Source of the DNA: Gordonia jacobaea | GTDB lineage: Bacteria; Actinomycetota; Actinomycetes; Mycobacteriales; Mycobacteriaceae | NCBI RefSeq assembly: GCF_001186365.1 | Contig: NZ_LDTZ01000015.1 | Span: 248,001-312,000, forward strand | Direction: 5' to 3' | Length of the DNA stretch: 64,000 nt | Shown: positions 8,872 through 19,048 of the stretch, piece by piece | Position numbering within the stretch: position 1 is the stretch's first letter | Layout: every line of letters begins with the position of its first letter | Notes under the pieces: model-generated | Database searches by the model: none | Told to the model about the DNA's origin: nothing | What the model saw: only the letters and a program-made list of their open reading frames with translations | Position numbers and translations under genes: made by a program

Positions 8872-10366
8872 GTTCAGCACTCTCCTGACGATCGGCCACG
8901 TCCGACGTCCTCGTCATCCACACCACCAGTAGCGCCGTGGACACGAGCACCCCGACGCCGACCCAGGCCGCGACCGACGCCCCTTCGACAAATGCTCTGC
9001 GGGCAGCGTCGAGCACATTCGACGCCTGAACGTTGTCGAGATGTCGTGCGGTCGCCGCTGCACCCGCAAGGCTCGTACCCGCCTGCCCCACCGCCAGATC
9101 CGCGGGAAAAGCCATGCGGTACACCAGGTTCAACACACTACCGAGCACCGCGATACCGACCGCCCCGCCGAGTTCGCTCGAGGTCTCCAAGAGTCCCGAC
9201 GTCGCACCCGCGCGTTCGGCAGGCGCCACACCGATCACATGGTCGGCGATCACCGACGACGCCGAGACGATTCCCGTCGCGATCAACGTCGACCCGATCA
9301 GCGCAACGAGAAGCGTGTGCACTCCCAGCAATCCCGCGAGCACACCGAATCCTGCTGCCCCTGTCAGCAATCCGGCGATCATCACCATCGGTCTGCCCCA
9401 TCGCACCGAGGCGACGGCTGCGAGTGGTGCGGCCACAGCGACCAGCGCGCTGGGCGCGATACTCCACAGCGCGGCCTTCAGCGGCGAGTAGCCGAGGACC
9501 GACTGCAGGTACTGCGTCACGATGATCGAATTCCCGAGCAACGCGAACATACACACGACGTTGGTCCAGATCGACACCGAGAAGCGCCGATCGTCGAACA
9601 GCCCGAGGTCGATCATCGGATCGCTGAGTCGTTTTTGGCGCGCGACGAAGACCGTCCCGAGCGTGAACCCGACCACGAGTGCGACCCCACGCTCCACCGA
9701 CCATCCTTCCGCGGCGAATTCCTTGATCGCGTAGATCGTCGGCAGTATCGCTCCGAGGACGAGCAGCGCACTGAGGATGTCGACGCGCCGATCGACGACC
9801 GCGGTATCGGCCGGTAGGAGCAGGGGCGCGACAACGAGCAGCACGGCCATCACCGGAACGTTGATCAAGAACACCGATCCCCACCAGAAGTGTTCGAGCA
9901 GCAGGCCGGAGACGATAGGGCCCACCGCGACCCCGCCCGCGAGCACCGCGTTCCACGCCGCGATCGCCTTGGCCCGATCGGCGTCGTCGAGGAAGATGTG
10001 GCGGATCAACGCCAGCGTCGACGGCATGAGCGTCGCACCGGACACCGCCAGCACCGCTCGTGCCAGGATCAGCAGCGAAGCCGTCGGGGCAAAAGCGGCA
10101 AGAATCGACGCGCCGCTGAATCCGACGGCACCGATCATCAGCAAGCGCCGATGCCCGACGCGATCAGCGAGCGAGCCCATCGTCAACAGCAGGCCAGCCA
10201 ACACGAATCCGTAGATGTCGAAGATCCAGAGCTGTTGTGTTGCAGATGGATTCAGGTCCGAAGCGATAAAGGGAACCGCAAAGAACAGCACCGAGACATC
10301 CATCGAGACGATCAGCATGGGCATGCACAGCGCCGCTAGCGCTGCCCACGGTGAACGAGGGGACAT
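8852..10366 (-). CDS. MFS drug exporter, DHA2 (EmrB/QacA) type
   Basis: 504-residue proton-driven multidrug exporter with about 14 membrane helices. Visible: the first helix LCMPMLIVSMDVSVLFFAVPFI containing the D-V motif C-like acidic residue of the DHA2 family, motif A GSLADRVGHRRLLMIG between helices 2 and 3, and a paired-helix C-terminus. The start at 10366 (MSPRSPWAAL) is set by AGAGGTGG 7 nt upstream; the longer frame crosses the operator. The divergent TetR gene at 10466 and the shared operator at 10380-10416 indicate substrate-inducible expression. The drug range cannot be inferred. Confidence 0.92.
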   Translation of the reverse strand: MSPRSPWAALAALCMPMLIVSMDVSVLFFAVPFIASDLNPSATQQLWIFDIYGFVLAGLLLTMGSLADRVGHRRLLMIGAVGFSGASILAAFAPTASLLILARAVLAVSGATLMPSTLALIRHIFLDDADRAKAIAAWNAVLAGGVAVGPIVSGLLLEHFWWGSVFLINVPVMAVLLVVAPLLLPADTAVVDRRVDILSALLVLGAILPTIYAIKEFAAEGWSVERGVALVVGFTLGTVFVARQKRLSDPMIDLGLFDDRRFSVSIWTNVVCMFALLGNSIIVTQYLQSVLGYSPLKAALWSIAPSALVAVAAPLAAVASVRWGRPMVMIAGLLTGAAGFGVLAGLLGVHTLLVALIGSTLIATGIVSASSVIADHVIGVAPAERAGATSGLLETSSELGGAVGIAVLGSVLNLVYRMAFPADLAVGQAGTSLAGAAATARHLDNVQASNVLDAARRAFVEGASVAAWVGVGVLVSTALLVVWMTRTSDVADRQESAELRRLRS

Positions 10367-10379
10367 GACACCACCTCTT

Positions 10380-10416
10380 TCTGCGTATTGCATAGACTGT
10401 TTATGTAGTACGCAGA
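10380..10416. promoter_or_regulatory. Operator palindrome between MFS exporter and TetR
   Basis: Two 15-bp arms, TCTGCGTATTGCATA and TATGTAGTACGCAGA, inverted around a 7-bp spacer; 12 of 15 positions pair, with the outer TCTGCGTA / TACGCAGA perfect. It is 14 bp upstream of the MFS start and 50 bp upstream of the TetR start, where a TetR repressor would control both genes. Confidence 0.7.
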
Positions 10417-10465
10417 TACTAAGCGGATAACTGTGTACAGCACAAGCAGTTTGTAGGATGGCGGC

Positions 10466-11275
10466 ATGAGCACCACGGAAGATTCGACGCCCTCGCAGCT
10501 CCCCCGCTCGGTCGCGCAACTGTGGGGACGCGAACCCGTCGCCGTCCGACGGGGGCCCAAACCATCGCTGACGATCCGCGAGATCGCACGCGCCGCGGTC
10601 GCCATCGCTGACGAGCGCGGCTGGGAGTCGGTGTCGATGAAAGCCATCGCCGACTCGCTGGGTCTCTCCACGATGTCGCTCTATCGCTACGTCGACGGCA
10701 AGGACGACGTCGTCGACCTCCTCGTCGATGAGGCTTACGGCCTTCCGGACCCCGAACTGACCGCATCGGGGCCGTGGCGCGACCGGGTCGGTGCGTGGGC
10801 ACGGTCGGCGGCAACGGTACTGCGGGCCCGGCCGTGGATCACCGAGATCCCGATGTCCCGCCCGCCGATGGGTCCCAACACCGTGTCGTGGACAGAAGCG
10901 GGTGTGCGAGCGTTCGACGACGTCGAACTGTCGGGTCAGGAGAAGCTCAACGCGCTGCTACTCGTCGACGGATTCGTGCGCCACCATGTACGCCAGGCGA
11001 CTCAGATGGGACTGCTCGGACAGCCAAACGACACCGATACGTCCGGGAGTGGCAACGACTACGAGACGACGATGCTTGCCCTGGTCGACGCGGAGCGGTT
11101 TCCAGCGCTCACGGCGGCGGTATCTCAGATGCACGATGGTGATGACGACTACTTCACCGAACAGTTCGACTTCGGGCTGCGAGTGCTCCTCGACGGACTC
11201 GAGGCAATGATCTCTCGCGCTCAGGCCGGTCTGGCACCCACGCGCGCGGCGTCGAGATCCGCGAACAGCTCCTGA
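10466..11275 (+). CDS. TetR family repressor of the divergent MFS exporter
   Basis: 269 residues. A 30-residue leader is followed by the TetR helix-turn-helix (LTIREIARAAVAIADERGWESVSMKAIADSLGLSTMSLYRYVDGKDDVVDLLVD) and a TetR_C-type ligand domain. It is divergent from the MFS gene and shares the operator palindrome at 10380-10416. Its 3' end overlaps the end of hmuO on the other strand by 55 nt, an unusually long convergent overlap. Confidence 0.9.
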   Translation: MSTTEDSTPSQLPRSVAQLWGREPVAVRRGPKPSLTIREIARAAVAIADERGWESVSMKAIADSLGLSTMSLYRYVDGKDDVVDLLVDEAYGLPDPELTASGPWRDRVGAWARSAATVLRARPWITEIPMSRPPMGPNTVSWTEAGVRAFDDVELSGQEKLNALLLVDGFVRHHVRQATQMGLLGQPNDTDTSGSGNDYETTMLALVDAERFPALTAAVSQMHDGDDDYFTEQFDFGLRVLLDGLEAMISRAQAGLAPTRAASRSANSS

Positions 11276-11859
11276 TTCAACTCGAACGCCGAGATCGCTT
11301 CTGCCACAAGGTTGTCGACGCCGCTCTCGCCGATGTCGAGCGCGTCGATCCGATCCCGGTAGGCATCCTTGTAGCGCTTGAGCTTGTCGATACCGTCGAA
11401 CGTGTAGAAGCTCAGCGTCGACGCGTCGAGACCGTAGTGCTCACGCATCCGATGAGCGACAACTTGCCCGCCCGACAGGTCGCCGAGATAGCGCGTGTAG
11501 TGATGCGCGATGTAGCGTGCCGGCTCGTGGACCGTCGCCTCGATCGCGGCGACGTACCGGTCGACAGCGGGCAGCGGCGTGATGGTCTCCGGGTCGATGC
11601 CGAGCGCGACGAGATCGGAGCGGAGCCGCTCCGTCCGACGCAGCCGGTCGTCGAGTACGGCGCCGGCAATCGGATCTCCGGACAACGCGGTGCCGACCTC
11701 TTCCAGCGCGCGGTACACGAAGTACAACTGAGCGGCCAGCCGTCCGTACTGATCGGCGTCGAGGCGGCCGGACAGCAGATCGTCGATGAAGGTGGCGCTT
11801 TCGGCCTGCTGGTGGGCGACGGCGGTCGCCTCGCGCAATCGTTGGGAGATGGTCGTCAT
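11221..11859 (-). CDS. hmuO: Heme oxygenase (biliverdin-producing)
   Basis: Opens heme to biliverdin, CO and iron; likely an iron-acquisition enzyme. 212 residues, normal for bacterial HmuO. Visible: the proximal histidine region (REATAVAHQQAE, His about 16), the distal-helix signature HHYTRYLGDLSGGQ, and a FYTFDGIDKLKRYKDAYRDRID segment. ATG at 11859 overlaps the stop of the upstream EEP gene (ATGA), so the two are translationally coupled. No heme-uptake genes are adjacent. Confidence 0.93.
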   Translation of the reverse strand: MTTISQRLREATAVAHQQAESATFIDDLLSGRLDADQYGRLAAQLYFVYRALEEVGTALSGDPIAGAVLDDRLRRTERLRSDLVALGIDPETITPLPAVDRYVAAIEATVHEPARYIAHHYTRYLGDLSGGQVVAHRMREHYGLDASTLSFYTFDGIDKLKRYKDAYRDRIDALDIGESGVDNLVAEAISAFELNQELFADLDAARVGARPA

Positions 11860-12806
11860 GATGCAACCAGTGATACCACCACGCCGCGGTGATCGGAACC
11901 GCGGAGATCGAAGGTATCGACCGACGACGCGGTGAAGCCACGAACGACGACGTGATCGAGCGCGAGGAACGGCATGCCACCCCACTTGTCCGTCGGATAG
12001 GTGGGCACGAAACCCGCGCCGGATTGCTCGGCGGTGTCGGCGAATCCGTTCTGGAGGAAATCGCGATAACGAATCTGATCCCACGTCGCGTTGAAATCAC
12101 CGGCCATGATCGCCCGCCCAGCCGGAATCGACTGCATCCGAGCGTGTAAGAGGTCCATGTCGCGTACCCAGACGTCCGTCCGGCCCCGCAATGGAGCTCC
12201 GGGATGCATCGCGAACACCTGGGTGTCGCGCGCTCCCGGCAGGTCGGTCCGTGCCTTCAGATTGTGCAGAACCGTGTTCGGATCTATCTCGCCCTGCCCG
12301 CTCAGCGGCGTACGACTGAAGATCGCGGTGCCCATCGCGAACGTGCCGGGCACGGCGTAGGAGTACGGGAGTTCCCTCGCGACACCGCTGGCGTTCAGCC
12401 GCGCGAGCGATTCGGGTGTGACCTCCTGCAACGACGCGAGGTCGACGCCTTCGCGCGTCACCACATCGGCGAGCTGGTCGACGTCGGCCTGGCCGAACAG
12501 CAGATTGGCCGTCAGCACGGTGAACCTCTCCCCCGCAGGCGGCGTCTGTGCGACCCACAACGGCAACTGGGTGAAACACAGCGCCAGCACCGCGGCAATG
12601 GCCACCGGCAGGATCAACCAGCGTCGGAACACGACGAACACGACGACAGCGAGCACACCGGGAACGATCGCGAACGGCACAGCGCTGGTGAGGAAGATGG
12701 TCAGCTCGCCGCGCGAGCGCGAGTAGTGCAGCCAGACCGCAACACCGACCGCGACCACCATCGCCCAGCCGACGAGCAGCAGTGCGAACCCGAAAAGCCG
12801 TCGCAT
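11856..12806 (-). CDS. Membrane-anchored endonuclease/exonuclease/phosphatase family protein
   Basis: 316 residues with three hydrophobic segments in the first 100 residues (FALLLVGWAMVVAVGVAVWL; TIFLTSAVPFAIVPGVLAVVVFVVF; LPVAIAAVLALCFTQLPL) and a C-terminal EEP domain. EEP motifs seen: TANLLFG (Asn), LQEV (Glu, metal), GDFNAT (Asp/Asn), and the catalytic SDHRGV histidine at the end, so the fold looks active. Substrate could be a phospholipid, phosphoester or nucleic acid outside the membrane. The ATG at 12806 is chosen because it begins just before the first helix. It lies 19 nt after glnE and overlaps hmuO by 4 nt. Confidence 0.85.
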   Translation of the reverse strand: MRRLFGFALLLVGWAMVVAVGVAVWLHYSRSRGELTIFLTSAVPFAIVPGVLAVVVFVVFRRWLILPVAIAAVLALCFTQLPLWVAQTPPAGERFTVLTANLLFGQADVDQLADVVTREGVDLASLQEVTPESLARLNASGVARELPYSYAVPGTFAMGTAIFSRTPLSGQGEIDPNTVLHNLKARTDLPGARDTQVFAMHPGAPLRGRTDVWVRDMDLLHARMQSIPAGRAIMAGDFNATWDQIRYRDFLQNGFADTAEQSGAGFVPTYPTDKWGGMPFLALDHVVVRGFTASSVDTFDLRGSDHRGVVVSLVAS

Positions 12807-12825
12807 CAAACCCCGAATACTCTCA

Positions 12826-15800
12826 TCACGCGCCAAAGACCTTGAGCACAACGGCTTTCGCGCGGCGGGTGACCCGGAGGTAGTGGTCGAGGAACTCCGC
12901 GGCCTGATCCTCCGGCCAGCCTGCAGCAAACGCTATCTGCCGCAACTGCTTTCCCGGGCCGGGGAGCTGATCGACGGGTTTGCCGCGCACCAGGACGAGG
13001 CAGTTACGCGCCTTGGTCGCGGTGATCCACGCGTCCTTGAGTAGCGCGACGTCGTCTTCGGCGAGCAGCTCTGCCGACCCGATCGCGTCGAGCGACTGCA
13101 GCGTCGACGTGTTGTGCAGCGACTGATAGCGGTGCCCGTACTTGAGTTGCAGCAACTGGACGGTCCACTCGATGTCGGCGAGTCCGCCGCGGCCGAGCTT
13201 GGTGTGGGTGGCCGGATCCGCTCCGCGCGGCAACCGCTCGGCGTCGACACGTGCCTTGATTCGACGGATCTCCTTGACCGCGTCGGCGGAGACGCCGCCT
13301 TCGGGGTAGCGGATGCGATCGGCCATGTGCAGGAACTCGATACCGAGATCCTCATCGCCCGCGACCTGGTGGGCGCGCAGCAACGCCTGCACTTCCCACG
13401 CCTGCGCCCACTGCTCGTAGTACGCGGCGTACGCGGCGAGCGTACGCACCACGGGACCGTTGCGTCCTTCGGGACGCAACCCCGTATCGACGATCAGCGG
13501 CGGGTCGTCGCTGGGCGTTCCGAGCATCGAGCGGACCACCTCGGCGATAGTCTGCGCCCACCGCACGGCCTTGGTCTCGTCCTCGCCGGGGTTCGGTTGG
13601 CACACGAAGAGCACGTCGGCGTCGGAACCGTAGCCGAGTTCGCCACCGCCGAGCCGGCCCATACCGATCACCGCGATCCGCGCGGGCGCGGGGCGACCCT
13701 CGTCGCGCTCGGAGTCCTGGATCGCAAACGTCAACGCGGCGTTGAGAACTGCGGCCCACACGCTCGACAGCGCCTCACAGACCTGCGGCACGTCGAGCAG
13801 GCCGAGAACATCCGCGGACGCGATGCGGGCGAGTTCGGCGCGCCGGTGCGACCGCGCCGCCGCAACCGCACGACGCAGGTCGGGCTGTCGGACCGTCGAC
13901 GCGACGAGTCCCTTGGCCACGTCCTCTGGACGTACCTCGCACAGTCGTGGGCCGTCGGCTCCGTCGGTGTAGAGATTGATCACCTCGGGTGAACGCATCA
14001 ACAGGTTGGCGATGTACTCCGACGTGCCCAGCACATGCATCAGGCGAGCCGCGACGACGCCGTCGTCACGCAGCAGACGCAGGAACCAGTCGTTGTCCAT
14101 CACGTCGCACAGCCTGCGGTAGTTCAGCAGACCGGCGTCGGGATCCGGTGTGTCGCCGATGTATTCGAGTAGCTGCGGCAGGATCAACCGCTGCACCTGG
14201 CCACGTCGCCCCGACGCGGATGCGAGCGCACGGATATGACTGAGTGCCCGCTCGGGCTGCGCGTAGCCGAGCGCGGAGAGGCGCCGCTGCGCCGACTCGT
14301 CGGTCAGCGTCAGCTCTGTGGTGTCCAGACGCACCGCCGCCTCGAGCAGCGGACGGTAGAACAGCTTCTGGTGCAGTCGTCGCACCCGCAGGCTCTGATG
14401 CTTGATCTGCCTGCGCAACACCGACGTGGCGTCGAGGTCGCCCTCGCGCCTGATGTGGGCGGCGCGTGCCAGCCACCGCATGTTGTCGTCGTCGTCGAAC
14501 TCCGGGAGCAGGTGGGTCCGCGACATGCGCTGCAACTGCAGGCGGTGTTCGAGCAGTCGCAGGAACTGATACGACGCGTTGAGGTTGGCGCCGTCATCGC
14601 GGCCGACGTATCCGCCTGCCGTCAGCGCATCGAGTGCCTCGACGGTCGAGCGAACCCGCAACGTCTCATCGACGCGGCCGTGCACCATCTGCAGCATCTG
14701 CACGGCGAACTCGACGTCGCGGATGCTACCGCTGCTGAGCTTGAGGTTGCGGTCGCGTTCTTCTTCGGGCACAAGCGATTCCACACGACGTCGCATGGCC
14801 TGGACCTCGGGCACGAAGTCGTCGCGCTCGGAGGCCTGCCACACCATCGGGTTGATGGCGTCGTGATAGCGCTGACCGAGCTCCATGTCGCCGGTCATCG
14901 GTCGCGCCTTCAACTGCGCCTGGAACTCCCACGTCTTGGCCCACCGGTTGTAGTACGCGACGTGGGAATCGAGCGTCCGGGTGAGGGCCCCGGACTTGCC
15001 CTCCGGGCGCAGCGCGGCGTCGACCTCGAAGAAGGCCAACGACCCGACGCGCATCATCTCCCCCGCGATACGCGCCGACGTCCCGTCTGCCGGCTCACTC
15101 ACGAACACCACGTCGACGTCGCTGACGTAGTTCAGTTCTCGCGCACCGCATTTGCCCATCGCGATCACCGCGAGTCGCACCGGGATCGGCTTGTCGCCAC
15201 ACACCTCGCGGAACGCGACAGCGAGCGCCGAGGTCAGCGCGGCGTCGGCGAGGTCGGCGAGCAGCGCTCCGATCTCGGGAAACCAGATGACCGGTTCATC
15301 CTCGACCGTCGAGGCCACGTCGTGCGCCGCGACCTGCAAGACGAGGTTGCGGTAGGCAGCCCGCAGCGCGACCACTGCCTTCGGGCCGCTGAAGCCGGCC
15401 CGATAAACCTTGTTGCCGCGCTCGATCTCTCCGGGTTCGGCGACCGCGTCGACGGCCGCGAGCATCTGCCGATTGATCTCCGCGGTGTCGGGGAGCTCCG
15501 CCGGAATCAGACGTCGCCACGCCTCCGGCTCGGCAACCATGTGGTCGCCGAGGGCGTCCGACGAGCCGAGAACTGCCAGGAAGCGCCCCCGAAATCCCTT
15601 GTCGGTGCGCAGCAGCGTGTCGATCTCCGACCAGTCGTCGCCCAACTGCGACCGCATCCGGACTATCGCGCGCAGCGCGAGGTCGGCGTCGGGAGAACGC
15701 GACAGCGACCACAGGAGTTCGATGGACTCCTCGTTGTTCCAGCCGAGGTCGGAGAGATTCTTCTCGGCGTCGGGGTCAAGCAGACCCAGACGCCCTACTG

Positions 15801-15834
15801 CCGGTACGCCGCCCCGACCTCGAAGTGTTGTCAC
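12826..15834 (-). CDS. glnE: Bifunctional glutamine synthetase adenylyltransferase/adenylyl-removing enzyme
   Basis: Adds AMP to, and removes it from, the regulatory tyrosine of glutamine synthetase in response to nitrogen status. 1002 residues, normal for the family. The two nucleotidyltransferase domains are visible by their repeated motif: [22 protein letters not shown] (about residue 230) for the de-adenylylating half and [22 protein letters not shown] (about residue 700) for the adenylylating half, each with the G-S-x-x-D-x-D metal site. GTG at 15834 gives VTTLRGRGG and the VGRLGLLDP start shared with the M. tuberculosis protein. It lies 55 nt after glnA2, matching the Rv2221c-Rv2222c order. 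Confidence 0.96.
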   Translation of the reverse strand: MTTLRGRGGVPAVGRLGLLDPDAEKNLSDLGWNNEESIELLWSLSRSPDADLALRAIVRMRSQLGDDWSEIDTLLRTDKGFRGRFLAVLGSSDALGDHMVAEPEAWRRLIPAELPDTAEINRQMLAAVDAVAEPGEIERGNKVYRAGFSGPKAVVALRAAYRNLVLQVAAHDVASTVEDEPVIWFPEIGALLADLADAALTSALAVAFREVCGDKPIPVRLAVIAMGKCGARELNYVSDVDVVFVSEPADGTSARIAGEMMRVGSLAFFEVDAALRPEGKSGALTRTLDSHVAYYNRWAKTWEFQAQLKARPMTGDMELGQRYHDAINPMVWQASERDDFVPEVQAMRRRVESLVPEEERDRNLKLSSGSIRDVEFAVQMLQMVHGRVDETLRVRSTVEALDALTAGGYVGRDDGANLNASYQFLRLLEHRLQLQRMSRTHLLPEFDDDDNMRWLARAAHIRREGDLDATSVLRRQIKHQSLRVRRLHQKLFYRPLLEAAVRLDTTELTLTDESAQRRLSALGYAQPERALSHIRALASASGRRGQVQRLILPQLLEYIGDTPDPDAGLLNYRRLCDVMDNDWFLRLLRDDGVVAARLMHVLGTSEYIANLLMRSPEVINLYTDGADGPRLCEVRPEDVAKGLVASTVRQPDLRRAVAAARSHRRAELARIASADVLGLLDVPQVCEALSSVWAAVLNAALTFAIQDSERDEGRPAPARIAVIGMGRLGGGELGYGSDADVLFVCQPNPGEDETKAVRWAQTIAEVVRSMLGTPSDDPPLIVDTGLRPEGRNGPVVRTLAAYAAYYEQWAQAWEVQALLRAHQVAGDEDLGIEFLHMADRIRYPEGGVSADAVKEIRRIKARVDAERLPRGADPATHTKLGRGGLADIEWTVQLLQLKYGHRYQSLHNTSTLQSLDAIGSAELLAEDDVALLKDAWITATKARNCLVLVRGKPVDQLPGPGKQLRQIAFAAGWPEDQAAEFLDHYLRVTRRAKAVVLKVFGA

Positions 15835-15889
15835 ACCTAGAAAATAGCGTCCCGCACCCCGATACCGGACACGGGTTGCCAACAAGCAG

Positions 15890-17230
15890 TTAGAGCGGGA
15901 GGTAGTTCTTCAGCTCGAACGGCGTGACCAGGCTGCGATAGTTGTCCCACTCAGCCCACTTGTTGCGCAGGAAGTAGTCGAAGACATGCTCGCCGAGTGT
16001 CTCCGCCAGCAACTCCGACTTCTCCATCTGGTGCAGCGCGTCGGCGAGGCTGCCCGGCAATTCCTTGTAGCCCATTGCGCGACGCTCGGCGGGCGTGAGC
16101 GCCCACACGTCGTCTTCGGCCTCATCGGGCAGTTCATAGTCCTCGACGATCCCCTTCAGCCCGGCGGCGAGCAGCACCGCGAAGGTCAGGTAGGGGTTGC
16201 AGGCAGAATCGGGGCTGCGGACCTCGACGCGGCGCGACGACGCCTTGTTCGGCGTGTAGAGCGGCAGACGCACGAGCGCCGAGCGGTTCGCGCCACCCCA
16301 GGTGGCCGCTGTCGGGGCCTCACCACCGTAGATGAGCCGCTTGTAGCTGTTCACCCACTGGTTGGTGACCGCGCTGATCTCGTTGGCGTGGTGCAGGATT
16401 CCCGCGATGAACTTCTTGCCGGTCTCCGACAACTGCATGGGATCGTCGGGGTTGTGGAACGCGTTGGCGTCACCCTCGAACAGGCTCATGTGGGTGTGCA
16501 TCGCCGATCCGGGGTGATCGCTGAAGGGCTTGGGCATGAACGTCGCCCACACTCCTTCGCCGATCGCGACCTCCTTGATCAGGTACCGGAAGGTCATCAC
16601 GTTGTCGGCCATCGAGAGCGCATCCGCGTAGCGCAGGTCGATCTCCTGCTGGCCTGGCGCGCCTTCATGATGCGAGAACTCGACGGAGATGCCCATCGAC
16701 TCGAGCGCCTCGATCGCGTGCCTGCGGAAGTTGGGAGCGGCGTCGTGAACAGCCTGATCGAAGTAGCCACCGCTGTCGGCGGGCGTCGGCACGCTGCCGT
16801 CGAGGGGTGCGTCCTTGAGGAGGAAGAACTCGATCTCGGGGTGGACGTAGCAGCTGAATCCCTGGTCGGCGGCCTTGTTCAGCTGGCGACGCAGCACGTG
16901 TCGCGAGTCGGCCCAGCTCGGTGTGCCGTCGGGCATCACGATGTCGCAGAACATGCGGGCCGAATGGTGCCTGCCCGACGACGTGGTCCACGGCAGGATC
17001 TGGAACGTCGACGGATCGGGCTTGGCAACGGTGTCGGCTTCGGAGACACGCGAGAAACCTTCGATGGCCGAGCCGTCGAAACCTATACCCTCTGAGAACG
17101 CGCCTTCGAGTTCTGCGGGCGCGATCGCCACGGATTTCAGATATCCCAGGACGTCGGTGAACCAGAGACGAACGAATCGGATGTCGCGCTCTTCGAGGGT
17201 CCGCAGCACGAATTCCTTTTGGCGATCCAT
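15890..17230 (-). CDS. glnA2: Glutamine synthetase-like GlnA2
   Basis: 446 residues, the same length as mycobacterial GlnA2. Starts [16 protein letters not shown] at 17230, as in M. tuberculosis Rv2222c; the upstream MSAV extension is less likely. Conserved glutamine synthetase motifs are present ([43 protein letters not shown]). The adenylylation-site tyrosine is replaced: the segment equivalent to LYELPPEE reads [10 protein letters not shown], so GlnE control is unlikely. In other actinobacteria GlnA2 family members have weak glutamine synthetase or gamma-glutamylpolyamine synthetase activity, so the substrate is uncertain. Upstream of it only a half GlnR-like site is visible. Confidence 0.92.
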   Translation of the reverse strand: MDRQKEFVLRTLEERDIRFVRLWFTDVLGYLKSVAIAPAELEGAFSEGIGFDGSAIEGFSRVSEADTVAKPDPSTFQILPWTTSSGRHHSARMFCDIVMPDGTPSWADSRHVLRRQLNKAADQGFSCYVHPEIEFFLLKDAPLDGSVPTPADSGGYFDQAVHDAAPNFRRHAIEALESMGISVEFSHHEGAPGQQEIDLRYADALSMADNVMTFRYLIKEVAIGEGVWATFMPKPFSDHPGSAMHTHMSLFEGDANAFHNPDDPMQLSETGKKFIAGILHHANEISAVTNQWVNSYKRLIYGGEAPTAATWGGANRSALVRLPLYTPNKASSRRVEVRSPDSACNPYLTFAVLLAAGLKGIVEDYELPDEAEDDVWALTPAERRAMGYKELPGSLADALHQMEKSELLAETLGEHVFDYFLRNKWAEWDNYRSLVTPFELKNYLPL

Positions 17231-17315
17231 GACCGCCGACATTAGAAGTAGCCTGTTAAATCGGTGTTACGTTCATAATTCAAACTCGACAACCTGCACA
17301 TTTGGCGCAGTCATC

Positions 17316-18875
17316 TCAACATGCGAGAGGCCCGTTCAACCCATCGAGATTTAAAAGGTAATCATCGACGGCTTCGTCAACGCACCGATTACCCTCTAGC
17401 GCCGCGGTATGGCTGTATCCGTCGACGGTGATCAGCGTGCCGTGTGTCCGCCGAGCGATCTCCTCACCCACGGAGTAGGGCGTCGCCGGATCGTGCGTCA
17501 CGGCGACGATGAGCGGCGCGGGAGTCGGCACACTCGGCGCCGCCCCCGGCCCCGACCGAGGCACGGCAACGCGCTCCGGCGGCCAGAAGGCGCACGGATC
17601 AAGCGGGGCATGCCCGGTCCCGCGACCGTCATCGGTGTAGGGCGCGGCGGCGCGCAGTCTGCGATCGAGGTCGTCGTTCGCGGCACGGTCGGCGATGCGC
17701 AGCCCATCTGCACACCCGATCGCGAGATAGGCATCGGCCGAGTTGTCGTAGGTTCCGCCGGGTCCCCGACCTTCCAACAGGTCGGCGAGTGACATCAGCG
17801 TCGCTCCGCCGCGCCCGGCAGCGAGGTCGGCGAGTCCCGAGCGCAGCGTCGGCCACAGGTCGGTGCGATACAGCGCCATACTCGTTCCGTCGACGGCCGA
17901 CTGAAAGTCGAGTGTGCGGCCAGACCCGGCGGGCGCGGGGCTCCGCGTCAACGACCGCACGAGGCGTTGGTACTGCGCCAGCGCTCCCGCGGGGTCGGCG
18001 CCGAGCGCGCACCCGGGCGTCCGCGTGCAGTCGCGCGCAAAGGCGTCGAATACCTCCTGGAACGATGTCGCCTGCGCCACGGAGGTGTCGGCCGGATTCG
18101 CGGCGGGGTCGACTGCGCCGTCGATGACCATCCGGAACAGTCGATCCGGGTAGCGCTGCTCGTACTCGAGCGCGATCTTCGAGCCGGACGAGAATCCGAT
18201 GAAGTCAATCCGCGAGCGGCCGAGCGCGGCGCGGAGTCGGTCGACGTCGTCGACGACCTGCGACGTGCCGACGAGTCCGAGGAACTCGTCGCCGGTTCGC
18301 GTCGAACACTTCCGCGCGATGCCACGATTGGTCGCCTCGGCGGCGGCGATTCCCTGCGGCGAACGATCCCCGCTGTCGGCCTCGCGCTCGGCGTCGAGTT
18401 CGGTTGCCGTCCGACACCGCACCGTCGGCGCCGACGCACCGACACCGCGAGGATCGAACGTGACCACGTCGCTGTGCGTCGTGAATCGCTGCGCCGCAAG
18501 ACGATCCGCCGCTCCCAGCAGATAGTCGACACCCGACGCACCGGGTCCTCCAGGATTGACCACCACCGTCGAGTCACTGCGCTCCGATGCCCGTAGCCGG
18601 GCGACGGCGAGCGTGATCGTGCGGCCCTGCGGCTTTGCCGGGTCGAGTGGCACCGCGAGCGTCCCGCACTCCACCCGCGCGGCGGACGGGCCTGTGCCCA
18701 CACCCTGTGTACACACTCCCCACTCGATTGCCCCGGTGTCGGCGGCGTGCTCGGTCGACGCGCAACCCGCGCACACCAGCAGACCCACCATCACCACGGT
18801 CAGCAGCCGCACGCGACGCCGGCCTGACACACGCCGAGACCGCACAGGCCGCCGCGCACGAAAAGAGCAGGTCAC
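17316..18875 (-). CDS. Exported alpha/beta hydrolase, tripeptidyl-aminopeptidase type
   Basis: 519-residue probable lipoprotein. A basic start, one hydrophobic segment (LLTVVMVGLLVCAGC, Cys38 as possible lipid site) and then a TAP-like alpha/beta-hydrolase: oxyanion segment VVNPGGPGASG, the nucleophile in FIGFSSGSKIALEYEQRYP (G-x-S-x-G), Asp in the VAVTHDPATPY region and His in VDGYSHTAAL. Cysteines in the lid and C-terminal TAP_C region are typical of the exported family. Rv2223c and Rv2224c (CaeA) occupy this place in M. tuberculosis, where there are two copies; only one is present here. An internal GTG at 18830 (VSGRRRVRLL) is an alternative start. Confidence 0.88.
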   Translation of the reverse strand: MTCSFRARRPVRSRRVSGRRRVRLLTVVMVGLLVCAGCASTEHAADTGAIEWGVCTQGVGTGPSAARVECGTLAVPLDPAKPQGRTITLAVARLRASERSDSTVVVNPGGPGASGVDYLLGAADRLAAQRFTTHSDVVTFDPRGVGASAPTVRCRTATELDAEREADSGDRSPQGIAAAEATNRGIARKCSTRTGDEFLGLVGTSQVVDDVDRLRAALGRSRIDFIGFSSGSKIALEYEQRYPDRLFRMVIDGAVDPAANPADTSVAQATSFQEVFDAFARDCTRTPGCALGADPAGALAQYQRLVRSLTRSPAPAGSGRTLDFQSAVDGTSMALYRTDLWPTLRSGLADLAAGRGGATLMSLADLLEGRGPGGTYDNSADAYLAIGCADGLRIADRAANDDLDRRLRAAAPYTDDGRGTGHAPLDPCAFWPPERVAVPRSGPGAAPSVPTPAPLIVAVTHDPATPYSVGEEIARRTHGTLITVDGYSHTAALEGNRCVDEAVDDYLLNLDGLNGPLAC

Positions 18876-18930
18876 CCCGGTGATGGTACGGGCGCGAGCA
18901 TCGCCGCCCCGACAACACCCGCACTCCAGA

Positions 18931-18944
18931 TGTGAGCAATCACA
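18931..18944. promoter_or_regulatory. Short palindrome upstream of panB
   Basis: TGTGA-GCAA-TCACA, a perfect 5-bp inverted repeat in the divergent region between the exported hydrolase and panB. It resembles a CRP site but has a 4-bp spacer rather than six, so the binding protein is unknown. Confidence 0.3.
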
Positions 18945-19048
18945 CGTCTATCGAGGGTTTTCGCGGAGCGCTTCGGTGGGACCATGGAGGCGTCCGAACA
19001 CAGCCCGGGTACCCGCCATGCGGGACTCGAGGAAGAAAAGAGACAACG

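Noticed and set aside
14236..15840. 534-codon plus-strand open frame opposite glnE
   Set aside because: Arg/His-rich composition, no motifs, fully inside glnE on the other strand.
17231..17315. GlnR site upstream of glnA2
   Set aside because: Minus strand reads GTAAC-n6-TTAAC, only one good pair; the flanking boxes do not match, so it is not called.
18931..18944. CRP (cAMP receptor protein) site upstream of panB
   Set aside because: TGTGA and TCACA are separated by 4 bp, not the 6 bp required; kept only as an unassigned palindrome.
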